This document shows, piece by piece, positions 20,988 to 32,839 of a stretch of DNA of 64,000 bases. A model generated the notes under the pieces. That model saw only the letters and a program-made list of their open reading frames with translations, was not told the origin of the DNA and searched no databases. Positions within the stretch are counted from its first letter, which is position 1, and every line of letters begins with the position of its first letter. This DNA comes from Paramyrothecium sp. XJ0827 (Eukaryota; Ascomycota; Sordariomycetes; Hypocreales; Stachybotryaceae), in contig JAJFPB010000008.1 in assembly GCA_020881915.1 (NCBI GenBank), positions 310,001 through 374,000 on the forward strand, read 5' to 3'. The translations under genes and the position numbers were made by a program.

Positions 20988-22053
20988 ATGGTGCACGCCA
21001 ACGGAGACGAGGTCGTCCTGAAGAAGCGGCCGATTGATTTCGACAACTCTTCGCGATCCTCCACCAGCGATGAGTCGACCCGCTCGCGGAAGCGCAAGGA
21101 CAAGAAGAACGGCAAGAAGGGCGCCAATGGCACCAACGGCACCATTGCGAACCGACACCTCAGCGCCTTCCAGAGCCGCAGGGACAGCCTCGGCAAGGCT
21201 GCCAGAGACCCGAGGGACGAGCCTCCCACCAAGAAGGCCAAGAAGCTTCCCGGCCAGGAGACGCCTCGCACGGCCACCCCTCCCCCCATCATCGATGCCG
21301 ATGGATTGAGCAGGCCCAGTAAGCGAGAGCACCGCGACGATATCTTATACAATGGCAGAAGCTAACCCTCACCAGGTTTCGGCACCCGGGCTCGGAAGGA
21401 GGAAGATGACGAGGCCGCTGCGCAACGCCTGGAGAAGATGCGCGGTGCCGTTCGCACTCTTCTCGAATGCGTCGGCGAGGATCCCGACCGCGAGGGCCTC
21501 CTCGACACGCCCTCGCGGTACGCCAAGGCCCTGCTGTTCCTCACAAAGGGGTACCAGGTCAACGTGGAAGACCTGGTCAACAACGCGCTCTTCCACGAGG
21601 GCCACAGTGAGATGATCATCGTCAAGGACATTGAGATTCACTCGCTCTGCGAGCATCACCTGGTCCCGTTTACCGGAAAGGTGCGACATCCTCTACTCCC
21701 CCGCGTTCTCTTAGCTCCACACTAACCCTGCCGTACCCCAGATGCATATCGGCTACATTCCCTCCAATACCGTCATCGGTCTCTCCAAGCTCCCTCGCAT
21801 TGCCGAGATGTTCGCCCGCCGCCTGCAGATCCAGGAGCGCCTCACCAAGGACGTTGCCCATGCCATCATGGAGATCCTCAAGCCCCAGGGCGTGGCCGTC
21901 GTGATGGAGTCCAGCCACCTGTGCATGGTCATGCGCGGCGTTGAGAAGACCAGCACGAGCACCATCACTAGCTGCGTCCTCGGCTGCTTTGAGCGCAAGT
22001 CCAAGACCAGGAACGAGTTCCTGAGCCTCGTGGGCGTCAACCGAACCTCCTAG
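20988..22053 (+). CDS. fol2: GTP cyclohydrolase I
   Basis: Cytosolic enzyme converting GTP to 7,8-dihydroneopterin triphosphate, the first step of folate and pterin synthesis. Exons are 20988-21318, 21376-21680 and 21742-22053, giving 315 residues. The first 110 or so are a Lys/Ser/Pro-rich extension (RKRKDKKNGKKG) not needed for catalysis. The catalytic domain begins near AVRTLLECVGEDPDREGLLD and has [20 protein letters not shown] (zinc Cys and His) and ESSHLCMVMRGVEK (second zinc Cys). GCTAAC branch sites are visible in the first intron. The catalytic domain is complete to the end (RNEFLSLV). The extension is longer than in bacteria and may carry regulatory or nuclear-targeting signals; this is inference. 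Confidence 0.95.
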
Positions 22054-22710
22054 GTGACCGGGTGACAGGGTTCGGCTACTATGTGGTGTCGTTTTCGGAA
22101 AATTTCGGGGCTTATGAATTTCTGGGTCGGCCTTGGTGATTTCTTGGTTACATACATACATACTTGAAAATGGGTCGTGTGGTAGCATTCGGGGCATTCT
22201 GCGAATTGGCGTTTGAGGAGTCTTCACAGCGGCGGGGGTTTGACGTGACCATGCATTCAACAAACGGTCGTTTCAGTTTACGCAACATCTTTGGGACGAG
22301 GCGGCATAGACTTCTTGGGTTCAACGCCCTGAGGGAGGAAGAAAATCAAAGGATCATGGCGGACAAGTAATAGCGATTATTGTATGGAAGAATTTACGCA
22401 CACATTTTGGCATTCAAACTCGTGTCGACGTCATCTCAAATCGTAGAGCTCTTGGCTCGCATAGTTATGTAGCATACGGTCAGCAACTTAGCAATCAATT
22501 GTGTGCTCTACAGATAATGCGAATTAAGTATTCGACTCCTAAACCTTTCTCCAGATGACGTATTTCCTGCATGGCCTAATCAGCCTGCAACCATCGTACT
22601 CGTACAAATGCTAGATATTTTCTTCCTCAAATAACTCCAGTAAAATTAAGGTGCAACATGCCCAGAACGCCGCCGCATCGCCAGGTCATGCAATTGCCGC
22701 TTCGACCAAA
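22054..22710. other. Convergent intergenic region, fol2 and KDM5 gene
   Basis: 657 bp between two 3' ends. A short CATA repeat lies at about 22149-22164. AT-rich sequence is typical of terminator and UTR regions. No gene was seen. Confidence 0.5.
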
Positions 22711-25700
22711 TCATTCGCCATCTAATAAGGCATCGAGGCCGTTCCGCTCACTCTCCAAGGATTCCGCTGTGACAGGACCGTCTAGACTGGTGTCCTTTTT
22801 CTTGCTGTCCTCTTCGTCGTCCTGATGTGTCATTTCTTTAAACATTTCATCCACCTTGCCATCGTCTTGCTTGATTAGGTCGTCCATGTCTCTCGGTGTC
22901 ATGGAACGGTCGTGATCGCTGATCGAGCCCCGGCTGTGCCAAACATCCGGACCCCAGATCTTTTCGGCTTGCTTCCTGCCCGTCTCTGTGCGCCCGAGGA
23001 TCTCAAGAGCCTTACTCTTTTCTGCCTCGCTGTGCAGGTTGATACCATCCTCACGGCCTTGCAATAGTCGTTCCTCGAGCGAAAGCGCCGAGTTGTCCAC
23101 CAGCAGTTGGGGCCCGCCGGCACCGAGAAAACCGGAGTGAAGGCCAGCATTAATACTCATGGATTCCCTTCGGGATTGGCCACTGTCGGAGGACGGGGGC
23201 CGTTCGGGATGTGCATGTGACGCGGCAGTGGCACTTGGTGTGCTAGACTGCGATACGCGGGGGAAGAACGGCTGGCCACCAAAGTTCCCGGGCGGCACCA
23301 GGGCCCCGGACGGCGCGTGAGCCGCGGCTGCGGCGGCCTCGGCATTAGCAGCTTTGCGCCGCAAGCTGTTTGCCTTTCCTTTGGCATGTTCTGGGAGATC
23401 GTCTGGGTTGTCTACTCCATACTCAACCAGCATCTTTTGGAGCTTCGTAGGTCGTGGTTTCCGCGTGCTAAGCGATACTTCGAGGATCGGGGGGGCCTCG
23501 GGTGCAACAGGGCACCACTTGTGCAACTCCTGGCGGAAGAAGTTGGTCTCAAAGGACAGGAGTACCTCGGCGCCCTCAAGTTTCCGTAGGTAGAAACGTT
23601 GCGTTTCCCCCTCAGCTTCCGTCGATACAAGAGGGTTGCAGTATCGAGCGATGTGGTCGCGGAATGTCTGTGCATTATCGATGATGGATCGGAGGATTTC
23701 TTCTTCCTCGGGTTGGAAGGGCAGCGTGAATATCTCTTCGGCAAGAGAGATAAGATCCTCAAGCTTGGGTCGACTTGCATCTCGCGGAATCTTCATGCGC
23801 CAGTCGCAAATGGGACACGTGTATTTATCATCCTCCTTCACCTTTCCGCGAGCAATCTTGAGACACTTGTAATGATACCTAGTCAAATTAGCATCACATC
23901 GGCGGTGGGCCTGAACAGTACATACCACTCGTGGCAAAGTTCACATTCAATCATCATCCCAGCCTCAATCTTCCTGCAAATGCAGAAGACCTGCCTGGAA
24001 CGAGAGTCCTCCCATCGATTCACGCCTGGTTCGGGACTAGCCTCCCTCGAGACTGGCTCGCCTGGTAGACGCGGGGTGTCGTTCTCGATGTCGAAACAGT
24101 CTGCATTGCGATCACGTACGTACTCCAGGTGGCATTTGAGGATGTGGAGTGGCGCATTGGACTTCCCAAACAGCTTCTTACCCTTGCGCATCCAATCCTC
24201 GTGCCGCTTGCGCTCATTCTCGAGCTCGATCGTTCCGGTGGGCTTTGAGACGAAGTCTTCCAACTTCTTGGTGATCTCAACGACTTCTGTGTACTTTGGT
24301 CTCTTCCGGAACTCTGTGCTCTGACAACGCTGGGTCAGATCTAGAATTTGACGATGTGCTTCACGCTGCTTGTGTAGGATTTGGTCCACAGCAGCAAACG
24401 TAGTCTGCGACACCGGAAGCGCGTGCAACTGTACTTGATTTGCGAGAGCCTCGAGCTGAGGGTAGTGGACCGACTCGGCGTGGATAAGCTCCTGGGCTTT
24501 CTTTTCCCATGATTGGCCAGCGGCAAGCTGGTCACGGAAATGGGTGAGGTGGTCGTTGTAAGCCGGAATCTCGATTCTGTTGCCTTCTTCAATGAGATCT
24601 TCGACCTCTTTCAGCGACATGAACAGGCCACGACTAGCCCGGGCTTTCTGGTTCCATCGCATCTGCTCAAGAAGTATAGAAAGCTTGTCGGCTTCGGGCA
24701 TATCCACGTTAAAGCTGCGCCCTTCTTCGAGCAGTTCCTCGATAGTCTCAACAGGCATTGTTGGCCCGTTCTCAAGAGCCCGCGTGGCGCTCTCCTGGAA
24801 CTTCTTGATCGCGTCGGCTCGTTCACGAAGCTGGGCTATTTCCGGGCAATCGAAGCCGATGTGTTCGGCGTCGTCGAGGAGCCGATAGATGTTGGTGACG
24901 TTACGTGACTCTCGTTCCTTCTGTTCCTGGTAAGCGCTGCCGATGGATTTTCGCATGCCACTCTGCCAAGCCTTCTCGTTCTTACGACGATTCTGCTGCT
25001 TCCTCACAATGTAATTTGTGGCTTCTTCAACCCATTCATTGCAACGATCGACAAACTCCCGCAAAACAGGCAACGAGGGAAGATCATACGGAATGCGTTC
25101 ACCTTCATGCAGGAGACTGCGGAGCGTCTTCAAAGAAGGAATGGTTTCTTCGTCCAAAAACTTTGTGTACTTTTCCTCCCATGCTTCAGGTGTCCGAGCC
25201 TTTTCATAGACTTTATGGTATGTTGAGTCCATCATCTCTTCCGTTTTCCGGTAGATGAGGACGTGCTGGTCACCGACGAGGCGCTGCTGCTCGCTTTGGT
25301 CACAACAAGCGTGGGTGCCGGCGTGCAGAATGCATAGGACCTTGCTTGAGCGCAGGCATCTGAAGCGAGAGAGATAGGCGAAGGATTTACAGTAGCTGCA
25401 GCATTGCTCGTCTTCGTCAAGAACGTCGACGTCTTCAACCTTCCACGTCAGCTTGCAACCAGTCTCACTTCCGCTGTCCATGGAGCACTTGTGAGAAGCC
25501 GCCTCATGGTGTTTGGCCAGAAAGGCCTCTCGCTGCGTCAGTTCTCTCTTGTGTATTCGTTGAAGAGCGGGCGCGAGCCATTTAGCAGTCTGGATGGTGA
25601 GTCCCGAGGCAGTACTACCCTCCGCGGCGGTCCAAAGCAGCTCATCGTGGGAGAAGCAGGGTTGGCGTCGGAAAAGCTGCAGTCGCTCGACTCCGGATAG

Positions 25701-28143
25701 TCCAAAGGGCTCCCAGTCGTGGGGCGCAAAGTTGACGGCTTCATTGAAGTTGAAACCGTGATTGAACCCGGCATGGTAAGCTTGGGGGAAAGTGATGACG
25801 AACTGACCGGCTCTCTGATCCAAGGCATACACCCGCACGCCCGCCTTCTTCAGCTGCTCTGGCGTCAACAGGGTGACAAGCTGGAACAAGAGGTCGGGTT
25901 GCGTCTCAAACAGCTCGGGTACTGCTTCCTTCATGGCCGCTTCGAACTTTTCTGCATCCTCGCCAGGAATTCCATACCAGGTTTTTGTGGCGCCCAAATG
26001 TTGGTAGTTCGCGGAGTAGGCGTAGTGGTCCTCATTATGCCAGCAGAAGGTTGAGAAGATCATGCCAACGTACACCCATGGTACCGTCATACCCGAGATA
26101 TCTGATTTGATGTGTCTAAAAAGACTTTCCGCATGAAATGGCAAAACATTCAGGTTCCACGGATCAGTAGAATACGGGTTGTTGGGATGCTTCTCGAGTG
26201 TTGGAAAGCCGGATCCATGCGTTGTGCAGTGGATGTCGGCCCCGTACTCGACCTCAACGGTCTCCTCGAGGTCCGCAACTAGACGCCAAAACTCGGTCTC
26301 GACATCCTCCTCAGTGACGGGGCGGTGGCAGTTGAACTTGGAGTCAAAAGGCATTTTCTTCTCGAAAAATCCTTGCTTGAAGTCGTTTGCCTTTTGCTGG
26401 AACTGTTTTAGTGAGTACAAACCGCCTTCCTCAAAGCCGAAATGGCCATCTCCAACCAAACAACGTGGGCAATTCCACTCGTTGTCCGGCTTTCGTTTGA
26501 GGGGAGGGTCCAGGCACGTTCCATGGTACGCATGGTCACACGACTCGCATACGACAAGAGAGCCGGCTTCTTCTCCGGTTCCGCAATTCTCGCATTTCTC
26601 CCCTGTTTGCGCACTCTCGTCTCGGGGTATTCGAGGCACTGACGGCCGGAAGAGGGTCATATGAGAGCCTGCAACAGTGGGAACGGTCTCCTTTTTGAGA
26701 CGTTTACTGCGACGACTGCTAGAATCGCCGTCTTCTTTGCCCGCATCCTTTTCCTTCCTTGCCGAATCGGATGAGTCATCGCCGCTCAACTGTCGCTTTA
26801 AAGCCGCAGCAGCCGCCAGGTTTGGCAAAGGACCTTCAGGTGTATTCTTGGCGGAGGATGACGGGCTCTCGAAACGCTTCGTGTCTGGCGTAAACGTCTT
26901 GTGGTCGCCGTTGACGGAACGATTCACACTCGTGAATCCAGAGTTAACAGCAGTGAAGCCTCCGGAGTTGATTGCCGTAAAACCGGACGGGGTTCCTTGG
27001 GCGGATGCTGGCGGGGCATCGACCATTGGCGCATCTCCGTCGGCTTCCTTCTTCAAACCGTTGCAGCTGGCCTGAAGAGCATCTGTTGCTTGCCTCGCGG
27101 GCGAGTCTCCTCGCAGGCTTGATGGCGTATTTACATTCGATCTTTTGACGGGGGTCTGAGCAGGGCTCGGTGTCAACGGCCCGCCATACTCGTACTCGAG
27201 CTGCTGGTGGACGCCCGGCTTTGCAAGCCGCAAATACTCCTCGTAGGGGCAAAGCCATCGTTGAAAGGAATTTTTAAGCGAGGTGGATAATGAAGACATG
27301 ATCTTGCCGCTGTAGCCGAGATCTCGACCGATTTCTGCCCATTTCTTGAGTTTGCAGACCTTGTCGAAACCGCCACGAGACTCCACGGCCTTCTTCAGGC
27401 GGTAAAGATCGAGAGGCTTCTTGTCTACATACGGTAAACGATGGAGGTTGTTCCCGTGCTGCTTGTGGAACTTGGCCAGCCCATCTAGGTAGGTGAGGTT
27501 GGCGCGTGTGCCTGAATGCAGGTCAGCAACAGGAGGTCTACCGGCCATAGCCGGGCAGATGGAGATTTGCACATACTTCCTTCAACCGAATTGAGCTCTT
27601 GTTTGCGAGTTCTAAAATGGAATTTCTATGCACAGTCAGCACAGCCCCGGGAATCGGTCGGCCATGATAGCCCGAACAAGACGCCGCGCCGCGTTCGCCT
27701 TTCGGCCTGATGCATACCTCTGTATCGATTGCAAAATCAGGATTCCACGAGTCTGGAGGAATGATCTTGCAAATGCCGTATTGCATGGCTTCCGGCGCAA
27801 TTTTTTTCACATATTCGACAGGATCCCGCCAATCCTCCTCGCTCGGCCAGTACGTCGGAGCTTCCGATATGCCATGGGGTCGCGATTTCTTCTTCAAAGG
27901 TTCTCGGACTGCCGTGGGTTGCCCGCGGCGCTCAACCGAGGTCAGATCAAGGGGCGGGCTCGTCATTGAGCTGAGCGGAATCTGGGGATTCGTCGGGTGA
28001 TAGCCGTTCGAGTTCACCTTTGGTTTCGGTCGGGTCGAGGCCTGGCTCGTGGAAGCAGCGACTGTCGGTGAGCTTCGAGAGCTCGCATTTGCGCTGTTGG
28101 TGCCCGCTGCGGCGACTGCGCCTAAGCTGGGAGTCGACACCAT
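22711..28143 (-). CDS. KDM5/Lid2-type histone H3K4 demethylase
   Basis: Nuclear Fe(II)/2-oxoglutarate dioxygenase of the JARID1/KDM5 class, expected to remove methyl groups from H3K4. Four exons: 28143-27718, 27625-27577 (a 49-nt microexon), 27511-23926 and 23878-22711; 1742 residues. Domains in order: JmjN (96-137, YWPSEEDWRDPVEY), ARID (about 163-253), PHD1 (465-509, CENCGTGEEAGSLVVC), JmjC (about 605-760) with iron ligands H650 and E652 in CWHNEDHY and H738 in PQAYHAGFNHG, a C5HC2 zinc finger, the helical PLU-1 region (about 930-1270), and PHD2 (about 1333-1385) interrupted by the last intron (CHEW-YHYKC). All catalytic residues are intact. The Ser/Thr-rich insert between ARID and PHD1 contains short FTAVNSG-like repeats. 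It is the largest gene in the window. Confidence 0.95.
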
Positions 28144-31100
28144 GGCGATAGTTCAATCGTGCGAACGGAGTGAACGATTCGAAACGATGGGAGGTGGAAA
28201 TTAATGTCGTCAATCGCTGGCAGGCTCGTGGTCAAGCGATTTGAGATTCGTCGAATGCATTGAGGTCTTTCGTTATCAAGGGGCCGTTCGCATCGTAGTG
28301 TCGGTTCGCACGGCGTCCCTCAGACGAGCCCGGCTGCCATTACCTGGACAGGCTGTGATTGCGGGCGGCCGTTGAAGTCGAGAGGACACGAAGAATGTTC
28401 CGCCTTGTATCGCTGCGTGACAGGTGTGTTAGTGTCTGCATCCGGAGAAAAGCTTAACTAGGAGCGTTGTCGACCACGAGATGCGCCGACTAACACGGCA
28501 CCAGACGGGACCTACAGCTTATACGTGGAAGATGCGTGCACGAGATAGGTGCGGATCGTACGAAAGAGGCGGAAAAAATTGCGTGGTGTCAAATGGTGGG
28601 CAGTCGACAAAGTTGGAACGTCCGAGGGTCTGGCGACGGGTGATGTCGCTGTGAGGAAAGGAAAAGAGGGAGGGCGGGACGTGAGAAGCGGAAGTGGTAT
28701 GGGTCCCAAAGTCGCAGATGTGAGGTGCGGCGGGAAGGTTCCTGCAAGAGCGCAGAGCACTTGCCTGGCCCAGCGCACCATTGCATAAGGTCTGGGGGAC
28801 AAGCAGGAGCGACCTGGTTGCCCGTAATGTGTGCGGAAGGACCGGTGGGTCTCGGACCCGCTATGTACTCGAGCGACCGTCACAAGTACCCAATGTCGCC
28901 GTCAGTGGGTGCAGTCGGGGGCGAAAGCACATCTGCAAATATCGGAAGCGAAAAATGCATCTGCGTGCTCCTGTCGAGGATTTATTGACGCACCTCATAC
29001 AAGGAATTAACCCAGCCAGGAGGTGCCGTCAGTGTCATGGTCGGCGACAATCTCGTACTTGTTGCACTGGCCAGGGCGCCTTGGTCCGGAGTCACAAACT
29101 GGACCATGAGGACGGAGGCGTCCTGTACCCAAGGACCCACTAGCAACGACATCCGACCGGCTACAAGAGTTCATTACCGAGGAAATTTACGTTTCCCGCA
29201 ACCTCAACGCCTGCGACACCTCATAAATGGCTTTAAAATGCAATTCGTCGACACTAAGTCTGCCGCAGCGTCATATGGTGCTAGACGGTTGGGTGCATCT
29301 GTGGATTTGGACTCGGGTGGCATTCTGACGATGTTCTCTGCTGTGGCAGAAGGGGAAGAAGGGGGGCGAAAGAAAAAAGAAAAAAAAAATGGGCTGTGCG
29401 TAGGCTATTGCACATGCAAACCTGGCGTTTGGATCCATCGCAGAGTTGCGTGAGGTCGGCAGATAAACATGCAAGGGAGGGTTGCACAAAGTCTATCCGT
29501 ACACCTGCACTCAACGAGTCAGATATGCCGCATCTGCCATAGTCCAGGGCTAAAAATCCATTGGCTTGGGAATGACAGTCGCCAAGGGTACAAAAATGCA
29601 TTCGATCGCCTTGGGCCATCGCAGAGGCTCATTCTTTGCAGGTCACCGGAACAATAATAATAAGCAAATCCTACGTGACACCCCCTTTTCGTCAGCTAGC
29701 CTAATTTTTTTTTCGCTGCGTTGGCCATGCAAGTTGGCAGGGCCAACTTGATATTGGATCTCTTACGTGCAGGGGCTAGCACCATGTCTGCTTGCTCCCG
29801 GGCCAATTAGCGACCGATGAAGTTCGAGAAAAGCACCGGGGCCCTGGTTCATGTGGGCTGAGTGCCCAGCCCCGGACAGGCAAGCCACCAAGGTGTGGCG
29901 TTCCCAGCTGCCGTGCGATCACAATGCCTATTTCTTTGTCACCGTCAATCAAAGCGCTCCAGGACGACCCCGCTGAGAGATTCAAGGCCGCTAAGTCATT
30001 TGCTTTGGTTGAGCGAGCCCGCAGATGAACCTAGTTGATCTGCTGTTCCAATCCTTGCACCCTGCCCCCCTCCAAGTGTCCTTTGGCAGACCCGCCCCAG
30101 ACGGAATCGCTGTCCTCTACTATGGATCCACGCCGAGCATACTCATGGAGGAGAATCAGACAGCTCAACCTGACGGTGAGCGTCAAGTTTTCTTGAGAGA
30201 AGGAACTGTTGTCCTACGGTGACTGTTCGGATACTACGCTTAAGCGCGCATCCCTGTCTCGACGAATACACATCCACGCTTGCCGAACAACCTATCCACT
30301 TGGCTAACGCCAAAGGGAAAGATGAGATTCAGAAAGTCGACCCTGGTTAGCATCGATATCGACGAGCTCAGGGAGCAGGACGGGGTCCCAGTACAATTCC
30401 GCATAGGCATCTCAATCCTTCACACTAAGGACCTGCAAGAGGAATGCTGCTCACATTTACCGTACACACATGGTTCTAAACCATACGTTATACAACCCCT
30501 CCACTGGGTTATTGGGATCACAATTATTATTCACAGCACGACGATCGATCCTGCTTCGGGAAACATCGGTGTATTCCACTCTCGAGTCTGAAGGAGTGTT
30601 TTATAGACCGTCTTGGAGGCTTTTCTCCATTGATCCTCGTCGTTCATGGAGGCCATCGTGAAATAGCCCTACTGCAAAAGCTCAGCACCAACCTTAAGCC
30701 TATCTACACACTATCGATACAACCAAAGCTGGTCGCTATCCACTCCAGGCTTTCTGCGACTATACACTGAAGAAACTTCTCGAGGAATTCAGCATTCCCG
30801 TAACCGGTGAATATCTCCATACCCCAGGCAACGATGCACACTTTACAATTCGGGTCCTACTCATGATTGTTGTAATCGACGTGCGACGTGAGATGGATGA
30901 GATTCCCCCATGGGTCCCTGTGTTCGTAGCAATTTCTCGGGTCCCGCTGCCCCCAACGCCACGCAACCATGACCAAAAGGCAGCGATAAAAAGAAGAGCA
31001 AAAAGGGCTCTTCTGCCAGCTCCACCACCTCGGCGCAGCGCCAGGCTCAATCATCAGGAGCCCGCGACGTCCAACGAGAAGTAAGTGACAGAGTACAGGA

Positions 31101-31567
31101 GGTGCAGGCTGCAGGAAATGGATCGATGGAGTATCATGGACACGGGCTTGGTAGTGTTTTCAGAGGACCTGGATCCTGGCAAGCGATTGAAAACAGTTAT
31201 GTGCATTTGAGGCTCTATCAAGTAACGTTCGAGGCGTTCGGCATGTACACCCAGTCGAATGTTGACCTCGCTAGGAATGCTACATGCCGCATCTCCCAAA
31301 TCGCCTGGCGAAGGTGTGAGCAGCAAACCTGCTTGGAATTGTCGACTTTGGCCATCACATCTCGCTAAGAAATGCGAGTAACTAGCTTCAAAAGTCCACA
31401 TCGCAGATGCTGAATTATTCGGCTTCGTTGCCTTGATTGTGGCGTGGCAAGATGCCAGAACAACCCCTCAACCGGTGGAGGGATTCCACTGCGCATCATT
31501 GCGGATCACGAGCACGAGTTTCGTGTGGGTTTGTAAACATGATACCGTAAGTCGTGATTCACTACCA
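28144..31567. other. 3.4-kb gene-poor region
   Basis: No intact gene was recognised. The left end is the promoter of the KDM5 gene. Open frames are short and out of phase. The best coding-like stretch is 29930-30175, read in two adjacent frames (see findings). A perfect 9-bp inverted repeat lies at 29730-29750. A purine-rich run with poly-A occurs near 29350-29390. Confidence 0.5.
29730..29750. repeat. Perfect inverted repeat, 9-bp arms
   Basis: CAAGTTGGC, three bases, then GCCAACTTG: perfect complementary arms. It could be a dyad binding site or part of an unrecognised element. No gene is close. Confidence 0.6.
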
Positions 31568-32548
31568 TCAAACGGTCTTTGCCGGCCGTCGCTTCTTCAA
31601 TAATTTATGGACCTCCTTTTCACCGCGGATTCTCAAGGTCAGTTCCATCATCATTGCGGCCCACCGCACACCGCCACCGCACGACGGGCACACGCAGTCA
31701 TTGGGAATGACGGTGCCATTGGCTTGATCAGGTAATGCATGTCTGCCCCAGCAGTCGAGGTGGCCCATGGCTGTGCATCCTTCGTTTGGACACATCGGAT
31801 GCAGGCCCTGGCCAGAGTTCAGTTCTTCATGGCAGTGCACGCATTTACCTTCCTGCTCAAATGAAACCACGTTATGAGCCTTCTCCACATACTGCTTCAT
31901 GGGCTCGTAATCGAGCGCCAATGCGTAAATGCCCCACGTTGAAGATGATTCCGTGGTCGCAGCATCATGTGCTGGATCGAAATCGGTCAAAATTTTTAAA
32001 TTAGGATTCGTGGAAACTTCAGCAGATTTTGTCCAACGGTTCCAGGCTGTTTGAGCCTCCGGGGCGAAGAAGTGTAGATTCAGTGGCCATCTGGCAAAGC
32101 TTGGGGCGGCGGTGAGCAGGTGAATATTCGACATGATGGACTTGAGGCTATGGGCAGGCCTGCGAGGCATGCCATTCCGCTTCTTCTGCGTCGACACTGT
32201 AAGTCGAGCCTCGGGACGAATGTGAAGCGTCAAATGCGGATTTGTGAGGGCCCATCTGCCCAGCATCAAGTCAACAACAGGCAATCATGAGGTAATCGCA
32301 GGGCCGACGTACTCAAATTTCAGGGCTGCAATCATGCTGGGGAAGCCTGATACCAAGGCGATCATTTCCCATGGACGCAGATTCTGGCGCGCCGTGCGCA
32401 CAGCTCCTCCTTTGGCCTCTCCATTGTGCTGCTTAAGTCGTCGAGGCGGGTTAGGGGTTGAGCCGATGTACAGCGACGCGTGCCGCACAGTAGACCGCAA
32501 AACGTAGACCGTATACAGTGCAGGCAGGGGTTTTGTAAGTGAGGCCAT
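31568..32548 (-). CDS. slx1: Structure-specific endonuclease subunit SLX1
   Basis: Catalytic GIY-YIG nuclease subunit that, with SLX4, cuts branched DNA such as 5' flaps and Holliday junctions. Exons are 32548-32313 and 32255-31568; the 57-nt intron splits the catalytic domain and splicing restores LKFEWALTNP. The product is 307 residues. The GIY-YIG core is visible as YTVYVLR and LYIGST near residues 12-30, with the conserved RRLKQHNG arginine and the metal-binding Glu in KFEWALTNP. The C-terminal half has a Cys/His cross-brace finger: [26 protein letters not shown] and [13 protein letters not shown] Lys/Arg-rich tail ends the chain. All family motifs are intact, and the length is slightly below many filamentous-fungal SLX1 proteins. 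The ATG at 32548 is the first in frame. Confidence 0.93.
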
Positions 32549-32839
32549 GCCTTTAAGGAGAAATCATGTGCATTGTCGGCGGTATTCGGACAAAGAGGAT
32601 CACTACAGAGGATTATGAATCAGGAGACGTGAACTCGTGAAGACCGAAGCTGTGCTATTTCTCTGGGGTGCACCTACCAAATAAAACTCGTGACTAAGCC
32701 ATCGAGTTGACCAGAGCATATCAACCACATTGGACGCAGTTTCACATCATTTTGGGGGGGAAGTATTCGTCGCCTGATCAAACCGCTGTTGTGCACTTTT
32801 CATTGTTTTTACATTCTATCACAACACAATTGCAAACGC

